Part shown: piece after piece, positions 18,229 to 27,666 of the stretch | Layout: each line of letters starts with the position of its first letter | Position numbering within the stretch: position 1 is the stretch's first letter | Source: SVFI01 sp045643145 | GTDB lineage: Bacteria; Bacillota; Clostridia; Lachnospirales; Lachnospiraceae | Reading direction: 5' to 3' | DNA: 64,000 nt | NCBI GenBank assembly: GCA_045643145.1 | Contig: JAZUKG010000101.1 | Span: forward strand, 1-64,000 | Position numbers and translations under genes: made by a program | Notes under the pieces: generated by a model | The model's input: only the letters and a program-made list of their open reading frames with translations | What the model was told of the DNA's origin: nothing | Database searches by the model: none

Positions 18229-18984
18229 TTAACTTTGGAACTTCCCGATGAATTCCTGAATACGGGTATTCGAAGAAGTAAAGATTTCCTCCGGAGTACC
18301 ATCCTCTACTACGACACCGTTTTCCATAAAAACAATTCGATCGGATAATTCCTTGGCAAACTGCATTTCATGTGTCACGATAATCATCGTCATTTTTTCC
18401 TTGGCCAGTTCTCTGATAACTTTGAGAACTTCTCCGGTAAGCTCCGGATCAAGTGCACTGGTAGGCTCATCAAAGAATAAAATCTTTGGTTCTAAAGCCA
18501 GTGCTCTGGCAATCGATACTCTTTGCTTCTGACCGCCTGAAAGCTGATGCGGATATGCATCCTTTTTATCGGAAAGTCCCAGCTGCGCTAACAGCTTGTC
18601 AGCTCTCTTGGTTGCCTCTTCCCTGGATACCTTGTCTACATGAATCGGCGCATCAATAATATTTTTCATAACACTGTAATGCGGAAACAAATTAAAGTTC
18701 TGAAATACCAGTCCAAAATAATGATGAATTCGTTTCAGTTCTTTGTTTGACACATAGACACTTTTGTTTCCGTCACTTTTGGCTACGGTTTCACCCATAT
18801 AACAAAGCTCTCCGTCATCCATCTGTTCCAGAAGTGTCGCACATCTTAAAATAGTAGATTTTCCGGAACCGGAAGGACCGATAATGGATACCACTTCACC
18901 TTCTTTGACAGAAAGGGAAAAATCCTTGATAACTTCCAAATCCCCGAATGATTTTTTCATATGATCAATTTTCAAAATCTCCAT
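18229..18984 (-). CDS. Polar amino-acid ABC importer, ATPase
   Basis: 251 residues, GlnQ/HisP class. Walker A GPSGSGKST, signature LSGGQKQR, Walker B ILFFDEPTSALDP and switch His in IVTHEM are all canonical. It is the last gene of the binding protein-permease-ATPase set, 12 bases after the permease stop, with GGGAGG before the ATG. Confidence 0.93.
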   Translation of the reverse strand: MEILKIDHMKKSFGDLEVIKDFSLSVKEGEVVSIIGPSGSGKSTILRCATLLEQMDDGELCYMGETVAKSDGNKSVYVSNKELKRIHHYFGLVFQNFNLFPHYSVMKNIIDAPIHVDKVSREEATKRADKLLAQLGLSDKKDAYPHQLSGGQKQRVSIARALALEPKILFFDEPTSALDPELTGEVLKVIRELAKEKMTMIIVTHEMQFAKELSDRIVFMENGVVVEDGTPEEIFTSSNTRIQEFIGKFQS

Positions 18985-18996
18985 ATTTCAACCTCC

Positions 18997-19647
18997 CTAT
19001 TGATAGTAACTAAGCTTCTTTTCTAATTTTTCCATCAAAGTAGCAACGATTAAATTGAATATGTAATAAAACAAACCTGCTACCATCAGAGGAATAACGG
19101 TGGTCTGAGCTGCTGCCACCTGTTTTGCCAAAGTAAACATTTCTGCTACTGCGAGTACAAAGGCTAAAGAAGTATCCTTTACCAAAGTAATGACTTCATT
19201 GGTAACCGGCGGAATAATACGCTTTATTACCTGAGGTAAAATAATTTTGAAAAATGTCTGCGCTTTTGAATATCCGAGTACCTTGGCTGCTTCGTACTGT
19301 CCTACCGGAATGGACTCAATACCGGAACGATAGATTTCTGCGAAATAGGCAGCATAGTTTAATACAAAACCTATAATAACCGCTACCATACGATATCCGG
19401 ATGCAATTTTGATACCAAAGATATAGTACGGAGAGAAGTACACCACGATAAGCTGAAGCATAAGAGGTGTTCCTCGCATAATGGAAATATACAATTTTGT
19501 GATTCCTCTGACTGCTACATGCTTTGACATTCGACCAAACGAAATAACCAGTCCGAGAGGCAAAGCAAATAATAAAGTCAGGAAGAAAATTTCTCCTGTG
19601 ATTAACATACCCGATGCCAGCTGCATCAACATTGTGCCAAAACTCAT
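18997..19647 (-). CDS. Polar amino-acid ABC importer, permease
   Basis: 216 residues with about five membrane helices and the EAA loop near YEAAKVLGYSKAQTFFKIILPQ. The frame is open for nine more codons, but AAAGGAGG with a six-base spacing selects the ATG at 19647. It is of the HisM/GlnP type, probably working as a homodimer since only one permease gene is present. A terminator separates it from the upstream binding-protein gene. Confidence 0.92.
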   Translation of the reverse strand: MSFGTMLMQLASGMLITGEIFFLTLLFALPLGLVISFGRMSKHVAVRGITKLYISIMRGTPLMLQLIVVYFSPYYIFGIKIASGYRMVAVIIGFVLNYAAYFAEIYRSGIESIPVGQYEAAKVLGYSKAQTFFKIILPQVIKRIIPPVTNEVITLVKDTSLAFVLAVAEMFTLAKQVAAAQTTVIPLMVAGLFYYIFNLIVATLMEKLEKKLSYYQ

Positions 19648-19693
19648 AGTGCCCTCCTTTAAAAGCGCTTTCATTCATTAGATAAGGAAGAAA

Positions 19694-19719
19694 AAAGGTG
19701 TCTGTCAAAAGACACCTTT
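19694..19719 (-). terminator. Intra-operon terminator between binding-protein and permease genes
   Basis: On the minus strand AAAGGTGTCT pairs with AGACACCTTT, followed by TTTCTTCC. It sits after the binding-protein stop and before the permease ribosome site, so partial read-through would give more binding protein than transporter. Confidence 0.8.
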
Positions 19720-19733
19720 CTCTTTTTTATATT

Positions 19734-20630
19734 TTAGTTCATATAATTCTTGATACAGATTACGTCTGAAAGTTCCCATTCATCTGCGATACTTTCAAAG
19801 CTGCCGTCATTTACCATTTCAAATAAAGTTGCCTGAACCTGATCACGAAGTGCATCATTTCCGAGAAGGAAACCAACGCCGTACTGTTCTGATGATAAGT
19901 AATCATCTAAAATCACAAATTTACCTGCATCTCTCTGAGAGATCTGGTAGTTTGCTACACCGATATCCATAGCTACAACATCAACTGCACCGGCTTCTAA
20001 ATCCATAAATGCAGTATTGTAATCTGCAAACTGTGTAAGATTTGCAAAAGTAGCTGTAAGATCTGCATCATCATCTAATGCTGCGAGAGCAGATGAATCA
20101 GCCTGAACTGCTACTACCTTTCCGGCAAGGTCAGCCTTGGTAGCAATTCCTGAATCTACTGCTGTTACAAATACCTGACTGTTATCTACATAAGGAACAG
20201 TCCATGTATAATCATTTTCTCTGCCGTCCATTGTAAAGCCGTTCCAGATACAACCAATAGCACCTGATGAAAGCTCCATATCCTTGGCATCCCAGTCGAT
20301 AGGCTGCTTTTTCAGTTCCCATCCGTTTCTCTTACATACTTCTTCTGCCAGGCTTAAGTCAAAACCAACATATTCGCCGTTGTCATCCATGTATCCGTAT
20401 GGTGGGAATTCTGCATCAAAACCAACTGTAAAAGTTGTCATTTCTGATGTAGAAGCCTGCTGCGCTTCTTCCTCGGCATCTTCATTTTCTACAACTTCTG
20501 TAGCCATTTCTGTCAAACCGGCTGCAAAATCTTCTTCTGTCTGTGTATCACCTTCTTTTGCACTCCCGCATCCTGTAAGCAGTGCAAATGTCATGGTCAT
20601 ACATGTTACCATTGCTAAAAACTTTTTCAT
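19734..20630 (-). CDS. Amino-acid-binding lipoprotein of the ABC importer
   Basis: 298 residues. A lipoprotein signal ends in LLTGCGS (lipid-attached Cys about 21). An acidic linker of about 45 residues leads to a type II periplasmic-binding fold starting FTVGFDAEFPPYGY, the usual opening of polar amino-acid receptors, with GFDLSLAEEVCKRNG and DVVAMDIGVANY further on. The substrate is an amino acid, not otherwise defined. GGAGG precedes the ATG. First gene of the importer operon. Confidence 0.93.
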   Translation of the reverse strand: MKKFLAMVTCMTMTFALLTGCGSAKEGDTQTEEDFAAGLTEMATEVVENEDAEEEAQQASTSEMTTFTVGFDAEFPPYGYMDDNGEYVGFDLSLAEEVCKRNGWELKKQPIDWDAKDMELSSGAIGCIWNGFTMDGRENDYTWTVPYVDNSQVFVTAVDSGIATKADLAGKVVAVQADSSALAALDDDADLTATFANLTQFADYNTAFMDLEAGAVDVVAMDIGVANYQISQRDAGKFVILDDYLSSEQYGVGFLLGNDALRDQVQATLFEMVNDGSFESIADEWELSDVICIKNYMN

Positions 20631-20647
20631 AATTTTTCCTCCGTCGC

Positions 20648-20661
20648 TTTAGTATACTAAA
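20648..20661. promoter_or_regulatory. Perfect 14-bp palindrome, candidate operator
   Basis: TTTAGTATACTAAA is fully self-complementary and lies between the -10 and the ribosome site of the importer operon, about where a repressor would act. The regulator is unknown. Confidence 0.5.
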
Positions 20662-20676
20662 CTAAAATACAGTGCA

Positions 20677-20705
20677 ATGGTATCATTCCTTTTTCAGAAT
20701 GTCAA
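20677..20705 (-). promoter_or_regulatory. Promoter of the amino-acid importer operon
   Basis: Minus-strand TTGACA (20700-20705) and TACCAT (20677-20682) with 17-bp spacing. Confidence 0.65.
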
Positions 20706-20717
20706 CTCCAAGCATTT

Positions 20718-21911
20718 TTACAAAGCCACTTTCTGTCTCTTTTCTTCAAAGTCCGAAAGCATTTTCAGAATCTCCTTTGCATATTTCGGATAATCTGCCA
20801 CCATATCTTTGATCAGATTCTGTGCTTTATCTGCGTTTTCCTGATTGTACTCCATCTGCTTACGAAGCTTTTGTCTTCTCGTAATCAGAGCATGTCTGAC
20901 CTCGACCATTTCTCTCGGATCGAGTAGTGCCGGCACTTGATGAAGCCAGATCAGCGGATCAAACAAACGATAATTTCTCAAAAAATGCACCAGCATTTCC
21001 TGATTGTAATTCAAATCCTTTTCGGTTTCCTGAATATGTTCTCTTTCTTCTCTTTCACCCAGATATAAATTCCAGAGCTTTTCCAGATGTTCCCCGGAAG
21101 GAACATCGAATTTCATATAATAATAATCCAGTAAATTGGTGTTATTGACATAACGAATATTGACGCGATTCTTTAATAAAATCACCTTGTTAAGACTTCT
21201 GCTGGATCTCTTATACTCAAGCTGTGCATCTACATATTTCATATACACTACCAAAAGAATCAACACCAAAATTCCCATAACCAGTAAATATCCGAGCATG
21301 GTATCCATATGAAGTCCGATCTGTAGTCCTGCCAAAAGCAAAAGACAGCCAAATACAGCAGCTGTGGATAAAATCGCCATCGTACGTAAATTATCCATAC
21401 TGATCATGGCTTCATTTTTGCGATACAAACAGGCCTGTTTTTCATTTTCCAGTCGTTTCAAATCCTCACGAATTGCCTGCTGATAGCTTTCAGCCTCTTT
21501 GATTTTTGCAATCCCCTCCGGAGCATCATTTTCCAGTCTTTGTATTTTTTCAAAATGATCGTCTGAAAGGCGATTCCCCTTCTTTTCAAACTTGATTTTA
21601 TCTGACTGAAGCATCTCTACCGATCTGGCAATATCAATCAGCTGTTTCTTTTCCTCCGGCGGAATATACTCGATTTCCTCCATATCCCGAAGGTATAAAT
21701 CTACGGTCTGATATTCCTTTTCATAGCCTTCAATCTGGTCCTGTGCATCCTGGATCTGTTCTAAAAGACTTTGAACATATTGCTGTCTTTCATACGAATC
21801 CTGCATATTTACCTGACCGCTTTCAAGGCTTACATTTTCCTCTGTCAGCTGGGGCTCATCGGTCGTTATTTTGTTTTTTCGAAATAAAGCTTGTAATTTA
21901 TCCTTTAACAT
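20718..21911 (-). CDS. Coiled-coil membrane protein of the four-gene cluster
   Basis: 397 residues, family not recognised. A charged, heptad-rich N-terminal half (about 35-175) is followed by two adjacent hydrophobic segments (about 178-225), then another helical region to the end rich in Lys/Glu. The topology suggests two long cytoplasmic coiled coils tied to the membrane by a hairpin. It is the last of four genes with no gap (one base after the TPR-like gene's stop), and no terminator is obvious after it. Probable membrane anchor or scaffold for the cluster (inference). Confidence 0.75.
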   Translation of the reverse strand: MLKDKLQALFRKNKITTDEPQLTEENVSLESGQVNMQDSYERQQYVQSLLEQIQDAQDQIEGYEKEYQTVDLYLRDMEEIEYIPPEEKKQLIDIARSVEMLQSDKIKFEKKGNRLSDDHFEKIQRLENDAPEGIAKIKEAESYQQAIREDLKRLENEKQACLYRKNEAMISMDNLRTMAILSTAAVFGCLLLLAGLQIGLHMDTMLGYLLVMGILVLILLVVYMKYVDAQLEYKRSSRSLNKVILLKNRVNIRYVNNTNLLDYYYMKFDVPSGEHLEKLWNLYLGEREEREHIQETEKDLNYNQEMLVHFLRNYRLFDPLIWLHQVPALLDPREMVEVRHALITRRQKLRKQMEYNQENADKAQNLIKDMVADYPKYAKEILKMLSDFEEKRQKVAL

Positions 21912-21912
21912 T

Positions 21913-22680
21913 TTATTCTTCCATCATTCCGGCAAGCTCTGCCAGTACATCCCCTATCTGCGGCTTTAATAATGCTGCATCTACCTGTTCATCCGCCTTG
22001 CTTTGTGCCTTTCCGTAAATAGCTTCTACTTCCAGAATCGCTGAGTAATACTGTGCGTGTGTAGCCGCATAATTGGTATACTCCTGCTTTGAAAGCAAAA
22101 ATCTTTTACACAACAGATAATATTTCAAGGTCATATCATCTGCTTCCAGATCCAGACTTTCCTTAAAGTAAGCCTCGGCTGACTGGTAATCAAACAAAGC
22201 AAAACAGGCCTTTCCCATTCCGGCTAATATATATGCCCTGTGGTGATTGTTTTCGGCTATGCTGCCCAGACTGTAATAAGCAGAAAATGCTTTCACATAT
22301 TGTTTTCTTTCTAAAAGGAAATCTGCAAATGCCTTGGACTTGTCAAACTCGGTAAGGGTCGCATTATAATCCAGAGTTTCTTTAATCTTATTCAGTTTTG
22401 AAGCTTCCACCGGAAATGTCAAAAGCTTTAATAACTCCAAACAAAAATCTGTCAGTGTAATTCCCTGCATGGTTTGACGAATCAGAGCATTGCAGGAAAT
22501 TCCCAGCTCATTTTGAATAAAATTGAGCAGCTTTTCTGACACGAAATCATTCGCAATCAGCTCTGTCTTTTGACAAATCAAATATCCGATTTCTTCTATG
22601 GTATAAACAGATACTCCAAAGCCCTCCAATTCCAAAGGCGTCTGAGCTCTTTTTCCCTTTGTTAAATAAATCTGACTCAT
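21913..22680 (-). CDS. TPR-like helical protein of the four-gene cluster
   Basis: 255 residues, soluble. An N-terminal segment of about 100 residues (starts MSQIYLTKGKRAQTPLE) is followed by at least two TPR-like helical pairs: KAFADFLLERKQYVKAFSAYYSLG and KACFALFDYQSAEAYFKESLDLE, about 115-200. No catalytic motif. Its ATG follows the stop of the Hsp70/actin-like gene with no gap (TAAATG). A protein-protein adaptor is the natural reading. Confidence 0.75.
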   Translation of the reverse strand: MSQIYLTKGKRAQTPLELEGFGVSVYTIEEIGYLICQKTELIANDFVSEKLLNFIQNELGISCNALIRQTMQGITLTDFCLELLKLLTFPVEASKLNKIKETLDYNATLTEFDKSKAFADFLLERKQYVKAFSAYYSLGSIAENNHHRAYILAGMGKACFALFDYQSAEAYFKESLDLEADDMTLKYYLLCKRFLLSKQEYTNYAATHAQYYSAILEVEAIYGKAQSKADEQVDAALLKPQIGDVLAELAGMMEE

Positions 22681-23991
22681 TTATTCTGCCCTATCTCCCA
22701 GTACAATTTCCTTTTCTATCGGCTCAAAAGCCGGAGCAAAAATCTCACCAAAGCCCATATCGGATATTGAAACCTTAATTACGTTTTCCGAAGGCATTGT
22801 CATACTCACCTTGAGACGATATGGTGCATCCTCTCTTTTATCCAGCGGTCCGAACGAAATCTGTTCCATATATGGTTTGTTTCCGTCTACCGGTGTAATC
22901 ATAATTTCCAATACATCTGCAGCCTGACAGATAAACTCCGCCTCTGCCTGGGCATCAAACCAGCCGGTACCGGCATCGAGCATCGGACAGTATTCATCCT
23001 TTCTGTCACCTGCTACGCTGATTCCTATATTGGCACGAATCATCTGTTTTCCGAAAAACAGATACTGTTTTGTTTCCGCATTCGGGTAAAACTTAAAGAT
23101 ACCCGCATAAGCAGCCCCCTGGCTGTAAATATTGTTTCCGGCATATACCTTACGATTTTTACAAAGAACCTTTAAGGTTTCCTGATACCATTCCCCGTTA
23201 AAGCCGTTGCCGACCAGAAAGAAGGTAGATACGATATGATCCTTTACAAAATCATTGGCATAGCTGCAAAGATTATAATCCAGATCAAACAATGCACTGT
23301 CGTGCTGTGATATGGATTCATAATGTCTCTTTTTAACAAATTCCGGAACCTCACTTCTGGTTACAAAGGTAACCACCGGCTTGGTTCGATGATTCATTTC
23401 CAAACGATAGGAAACAAATCGTTCATTACTAAAATCAAATACGCCTGTTTCATAACCCAGGGAACGTTTTGGCTGACTCATCATATAGTTGAACAGACAT
23501 TCCTCATGAGAAATCATATAAACCTGATCGATATCCTGAATAACGGACTGAAACAAGACTTCTTTTTGCTTTTTCATTTCCTCATAAAAAGGATCTGCAG
23601 TAAAAAAGAGTGCTTTGACCGTAACCTCTGAGTCCTGATGCATCTGAGATATTTTTAATTTTGCCGCATAGACGATTCTGCGTAAAAACAGGTTGCAAAG
23701 CATGGCCGAATCATACGGTTTTCCTTCAATCATGACATCCTGTCCCTTTGCAAAATATTCCCACAAATGCTCGATAAGCTCCATGGAGCCGGATTTCGCT
23801 TTTTGAAGTGCCTGGGCACCATAGTACCACTGATCCACTTCTTCCCTTTTTAAAATCAGGGTTTCAATCTGCGTTTCATCCTCTCTTGACGAAAGCTTCA
23901 GCGTCTCCACATTTTGTGCTCCGCCGCTCTGAGCATATGAAATTTGAGCATATGTCTCATTGACATCCAGTCCCAAAATTACTTCTATCAT
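22681..23991 (-). CDS. Hsp70/actin-fold ATPase-like protein (resembles DUF5716)
   Basis: 436 residues, soluble. Three segments match the actin/Hsp70 fold: a phosphate-1-like strand-turn-strand at the start (ILGLDVNETYAQISY), a phosphate-2-like segment (GVFDFSNERFVSYRL, about 160) lacking the usual Gly-Gly, and an adenosine-like segment (FFLVGNGFNGEWYQE then QGAAYAG, about 255-300). From memory it resembles DUF5716, which I cannot confirm. The missing Gly residues leave ATP hydrolysis open. It overlaps the preceding giant gene by four bases (ATGA) and abuts the TPR-like gene. Confidence 0.72.
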   Translation of the reverse strand: MIEVILGLDVNETYAQISYAQSGGAQNVETLKLSSREDETQIETLILKREEVDQWYYGAQALQKAKSGSMELIEHLWEYFAKGQDVMIEGKPYDSAMLCNLFLRRIVYAAKLKISQMHQDSEVTVKALFFTADPFYEEMKKQKEVLFQSVIQDIDQVYMISHEECLFNYMMSQPKRSLGYETGVFDFSNERFVSYRLEMNHRTKPVVTFVTRSEVPEFVKKRHYESISQHDSALFDLDYNLCSYANDFVKDHIVSTFFLVGNGFNGEWYQETLKVLCKNRKVYAGNNIYSQGAAYAGIFKFYPNAETKQYLFFGKQMIRANIGISVAGDRKDEYCPMLDAGTGWFDAQAEAEFICQAADVLEIMITPVDGNKPYMEQISFGPLDKREDAPYRLKVSMTMPSENVIKVSISDMGFGEIFAPAFEPIEKEIVLGDRAE

Positions 23992-26900
23992 TTCATCAAT
24001 TCTCCCAATGCATCATGAAGGGCTGACTGCTTTATATACTGCTCCAGCAATTCTTCAGCATCCTTCTTTTCCCCCAGTGCCAGACTCATCATGACATCAT
24101 TTAACATGTCATAACGGGTAGCATCATTTTCGCTCGGCATATCACTCTTTTCCAAAAAGCCGCTCTGTGTCAGAGATGTGTTATCTCCCTGCGTATCTGT
24201 TTCCACAAAATAATATTCCATACGCTGTGAAAACATCATAAGAAAGCTCTCTACATAATAGCCGTCGCAAATTTCTTTCATTTTCTTTTTCAGATACAAA
24301 TCCTTGTCATCCAAAAGATAATTTAATACCACTTCTTTTCCCGGAAGGGATCTGTATTCTAAATATGTCTTTCCTGCGTAAATGGAAAGTGCAGGAATAA
24401 AGCTCTTGAATTTTCTAAAGAATGGCAAGAACCCATCCTCTGTAATCACCTGCATTACCAGTCTGGTAATCAGTTTCTTTTGTTCGTCGGAGAACTCTTT
24501 TTTCTCCTGCGACATATAGTACAAATAAGAAATCACCGTAGTCTTTTCAAAATCCGTATTCATAGATAATGCTCTCTCGATTTGATTAAATACGATGTCC
24601 TTGCACAGTTCCTGTTTCACAAAATAATTGTAAGCCATTCTTTGCACAAAACGATTCACAATATTCGGTCTGTAAGAAGACTTGATATAGGATTCAAAAA
24701 TCTCCTCCAGCTGAGAAACATATCCTCTGGCAAACAGATTTGCCTGAATAATTTTTTCCGCGATTTGCGTTACATCTACTTCCATTCCCAGACATGCCAG
24801 CCAGACATCTCGCATCTGTTTTACCGAGCCCTCAAAATATTTGGACAAATAGGCCAGCATTTCGGCTGTATACTTGCCGCTCTTGAACGTTTCATAGCAC
24901 AGCACCAAAAGCTTGGAATCACAGCCTGCCTCCAAATCCAGTCTTCCGGTCAAAAATCTGGTAATAATCTTGGCCGACACTTCTTCAAATCCGTATTCAA
25001 ACAGATATTCAAAAACCTTATCCTCATTTCCCATGTTCATGTAATAGCGGATAAACATGGCTCTTTGTTTTTGATTCGACTGTTTCAGTGGGAAGTTCTC
25101 CAGCATCTGATAAAGCTTGTCATACATCTGCTGCTCATCATATATTTCCATCAGACGACTCATAATGCGAATTTTAAAATCGTCCTCGACTTCTGTCGAA
25201 AAGGCCAATGCTTCATAAATCGGCCAAAGGTCAGGATCAGACATCAGGTCATCACCTTTGATATAGATTTCGTGGAGCAACAGTCCCACCTGTGCATTTT
25301 GTAAATCCTCCATAGGAAGTACATAATGCCCGGACTGAAAGACCTTGGTATCGGTTATCTTTTGTTCTTCGAAATAACGATTACCGTTTTCATCCTCCAG
25401 CAAAATCGTATAATCCGGAGTGTAACACCATACATATGCTTTTTGATGTTCAATCGGATATACCCTTTCTTTTTTCACATGGTCACTGATTACAACGACC
25501 TTTCTGGCTTTGGCATCTGCGACCTGAATACAGTGAGCAAACACCAGAAAATCCAGCTTGTCCTTTGCCAGTTCCAGGGCGGCTGCATCCTTGATGGTCG
25601 CTTTATAAAGATAGGCCATGTTTTCATTCATGGCTTCCTTGGAAAGCTGCTGCCACACAAAACTTTCAATCTGTGACTGATATTTATCTGCAATATTTCG
25701 TAAATCCTTTTTATTTTCCAGAATCAGGCGATACAAATATGCCTTTCTCTGATCCGGAAGATTGCAATCATAAGAAAAATACATAAGTACGGATTGCGGC
25801 GGCAAAAGAGGCTCACTTTCATCCATGGAAAGGAAAAAGTATTCATACAGAGAAGTAATACGCATTTCCTTTTTCACAGCCAGTTCATAATACTTATGGC
25901 TTTCCCGATCTCTTTTATCCATACGAATCAGTATGGTACAAATAGCCTGAAGCGTTTCCTCAAGTTCAAACAAATGATAGCTCTGATAAAGTGCATACAA
26001 AAGCTTGTTGGAAACATCCTTTTCTTTTTGCGCTAGGTAATTCAGCTGTCTGGCACTGCTTTGAGTAAACAAACCTCTGCGAATCGCAAATAAAATCAAA
26101 GAGGTTTCAAAGTCTTTTAATTTATTCAGACACGCTGTATTTTCCTCTACCACTCGAAATGCCTGTCGGTATAAAATCGGGCTGTTATAGCCCTCCGAAT
26201 ACAGCTTCTCATAGGCAGCAAACTTATCCCAGGTATCCATCTCTTCTTCCGGTGCGAGTGCTAAATACAGCACCACCATTTTAGGAATCGGATTCTTTTC
26301 CACCAGCTTTTTAAGCTCTGCATATGCTCTTCCGGTTACATTTTCCGCTTGATCCAAAACAGCACATAAAAACAGATAGTATGCATACTCGGTATCTCTT
26401 ACCGATTTGTCATCCAGCATATTTTCTACTCTGGACAAAATCCATCTCGCTTCACTAAATCGTTTCTGAAGCAAAAGTACATGGGCCTGATAAAATCTGC
26501 CGGAAATGTTTTTACCATACCCGGAGTTGATTTTCTCTACCACCTTTTCAGCCTCTCTCAAGGTCTGCTCATCGATACCATCCGATGCACTATATATCAG
26601 ATACTGATTCATAAGTTCATCAATCAGCTTTTTATAATTTCTGCGAAGCATAGTTCTTCTGTCAGAAGCAGCTTCTAAATTCACAACAATTTTACAGCTG
26701 ATCTCTCGGTCTCCAAAACGGAAAATCAGATTTCCGACATTGTAGCCGTTTCTCAGCTTTTTCTCATCTACGATAAAACAGTATTCGCAAACCTGATCAA
26801 TGAAGTCATCCTGAGTCAAATGCTCTTTGGTCACCTGTAAAAAGGAAGCCGTTGCACTCACCTTTACATCCAGATATCCCCATCCGTCCTTCATCAGTGA

Positions 26901-27548
26901 AACGTACTGATTGGAAAGACCACTGACATCCTGCAATATCAAAGTATCCTCCTTGAGCGATACCTGACATGCACTCTTTTTATGAATGGCAATCAGGAAC
27001 TCATCTACGCTCTTTTGATGATTTGACATTCCGAGTAGTCCTTTGTAGATTCCGTAGTACTGATGCTCATGACCGGCAAATACATTTTTAAATTCCGGCT
27101 GATAAAACAGTCTGACTGCTTCGTCAAAATCTGTATGTGCCAAATTTGCAAAATGAAACAGGTTTCGAATCTTGGCAAAATCCTCTTCCTTTTGCTCATC
27201 TGCCTGTTCGCAAATTTTCACTTCAAACGGAATACGATATTCTCCCGCATTTGACAGGATACAAATCTCACTTTTAATAGTGCTGCCCTCATCCAGACCA
27301 TGCGCATCAAACTTGTAATGCAGGGCTCCTTTGGCTGCACTCATTTCGTTTTCCAAACAAAGCATTCTGTAATGCCCGGAATAAAAGATACACTGCACCT
27401 CTTTTTCCTGTTTGCTCTGCCAGATAATTTCCCCTGTTGCCACTTCATCCTTTTGCAAAGATAAATCAATACGGGTAACAGAAAGTTCTAACTGATCATC
27501 ATCATATGCAGTTTTTGTATCCTCCAAAAAACGTTCAATCCTGTACAT
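23988..27548 (-). CDS. Giant beta-sandwich plus alpha-solenoid protein (resembles DUF5717)
   Basis: 1186 residues, no signal peptide or membrane segment. An N-terminal beta-rich domain (about 1-115) and a second one (about 190-290) precede about 700 residues of TPR-like alpha-helical repeats; a further beta-rich stretch lies near 680-780. From memory the N-terminus resembles DUF5717 of Lachnospiraceae (unconfirmed). First gene of a tight four-gene operon with a consensus promoter just upstream. A large scaffold or client-binding platform for the Hsp70/actin-fold partner is plausible; the function is unknown. Confidence 0.75.
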   Translation of the reverse strand: MYRIERFLEDTKTAYDDDQLELSVTRIDLSLQKDEVATGEIIWQSKQEKEVQCIFYSGHYRMLCLENEMSAAKGALHYKFDAHGLDEGSTIKSEICILSNAGEYRIPFEVKICEQADEQKEEDFAKIRNLFHFANLAHTDFDEAVRLFYQPEFKNVFAGHEHQYYGIYKGLLGMSNHQKSVDEFLIAIHKKSACQVSLKEDTLILQDVSGLSNQYVSLMKDGWGYLDVKVSATASFLQVTKEHLTQDDFIDQVCEYCFIVDEKKLRNGYNVGNLIFRFGDREISCKIVVNLEAASDRRTMLRRNYKKLIDELMNQYLIYSASDGIDEQTLREAEKVVEKINSGYGKNISGRFYQAHVLLLQKRFSEARWILSRVENMLDDKSVRDTEYAYYLFLCAVLDQAENVTGRAYAELKKLVEKNPIPKMVVLYLALAPEEEMDTWDKFAAYEKLYSEGYNSPILYRQAFRVVEENTACLNKLKDFETSLILFAIRRGLFTQSSARQLNYLAQKEKDVSNKLLYALYQSYHLFELEETLQAICTILIRMDKRDRESHKYYELAVKKEMRITSLYEYFFLSMDESEPLLPPQSVLMYFSYDCNLPDQRKAYLYRLILENKKDLRNIADKYQSQIESFVWQQLSKEAMNENMAYLYKATIKDAAALELAKDKLDFLVFAHCIQVADAKARKVVVISDHVKKERVYPIEHQKAYVWCYTPDYTILLEDENGNRYFEEQKITDTKVFQSGHYVLPMEDLQNAQVGLLLHEIYIKGDDLMSDPDLWPIYEALAFSTEVEDDFKIRIMSRLMEIYDEQQMYDKLYQMLENFPLKQSNQKQRAMFIRYYMNMGNEDKVFEYLFEYGFEEVSAKIITRFLTGRLDLEAGCDSKLLVLCYETFKSGKYTAEMLAYLSKYFEGSVKQMRDVWLACLGMEVDVTQIAEKIIQANLFARGYVSQLEEIFESYIKSSYRPNIVNRFVQRMAYNYFVKQELCKDIVFNQIERALSMNTDFEKTTVISYLYYMSQEKKEFSDEQKKLITRLVMQVITEDGFLPFFRKFKSFIPALSIYAGKTYLEYRSLPGKEVVLNYLLDDKDLYLKKKMKEICDGYYVESFLMMFSQRMEYYFVETDTQGDNTSLTQSGFLEKSDMPSENDATRYDMLNDVMMSLALGEKKDAEELLEQYIKQSALHDALGELMK

Positions 27549-27629
27549 TTGCTGCTGTTTCCTTTGCTTAATCCTTTATCGCAAGGCTCAGGCTTTACCC
27601 TCAAAACTCAAAAGCCCAAACTCCATATT

Positions 27630-27658
27630 ATTATACCATTAACAGCTTTCATTCTCAA
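27630..27658 (-). promoter_or_regulatory. Promoter of the four-gene cluster
   Basis: Minus-strand TTGAGA (27653-27658) and consensus TATAAT (27630-27635) with 17-bp spacing, about 80 bp before the first start codon. The cluster is therefore independent of the upstream peptidoglycan gene. Confidence 0.8.
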
Positions 27659-27666
27659 CCATTTCT

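Noticed and set aside
24582..25304. 240-residue plus-strand open frame
   Set aside because: It is antisense to the 1186-residue gene, has no Shine-Dalgarno site, and its composition follows from the other strand.
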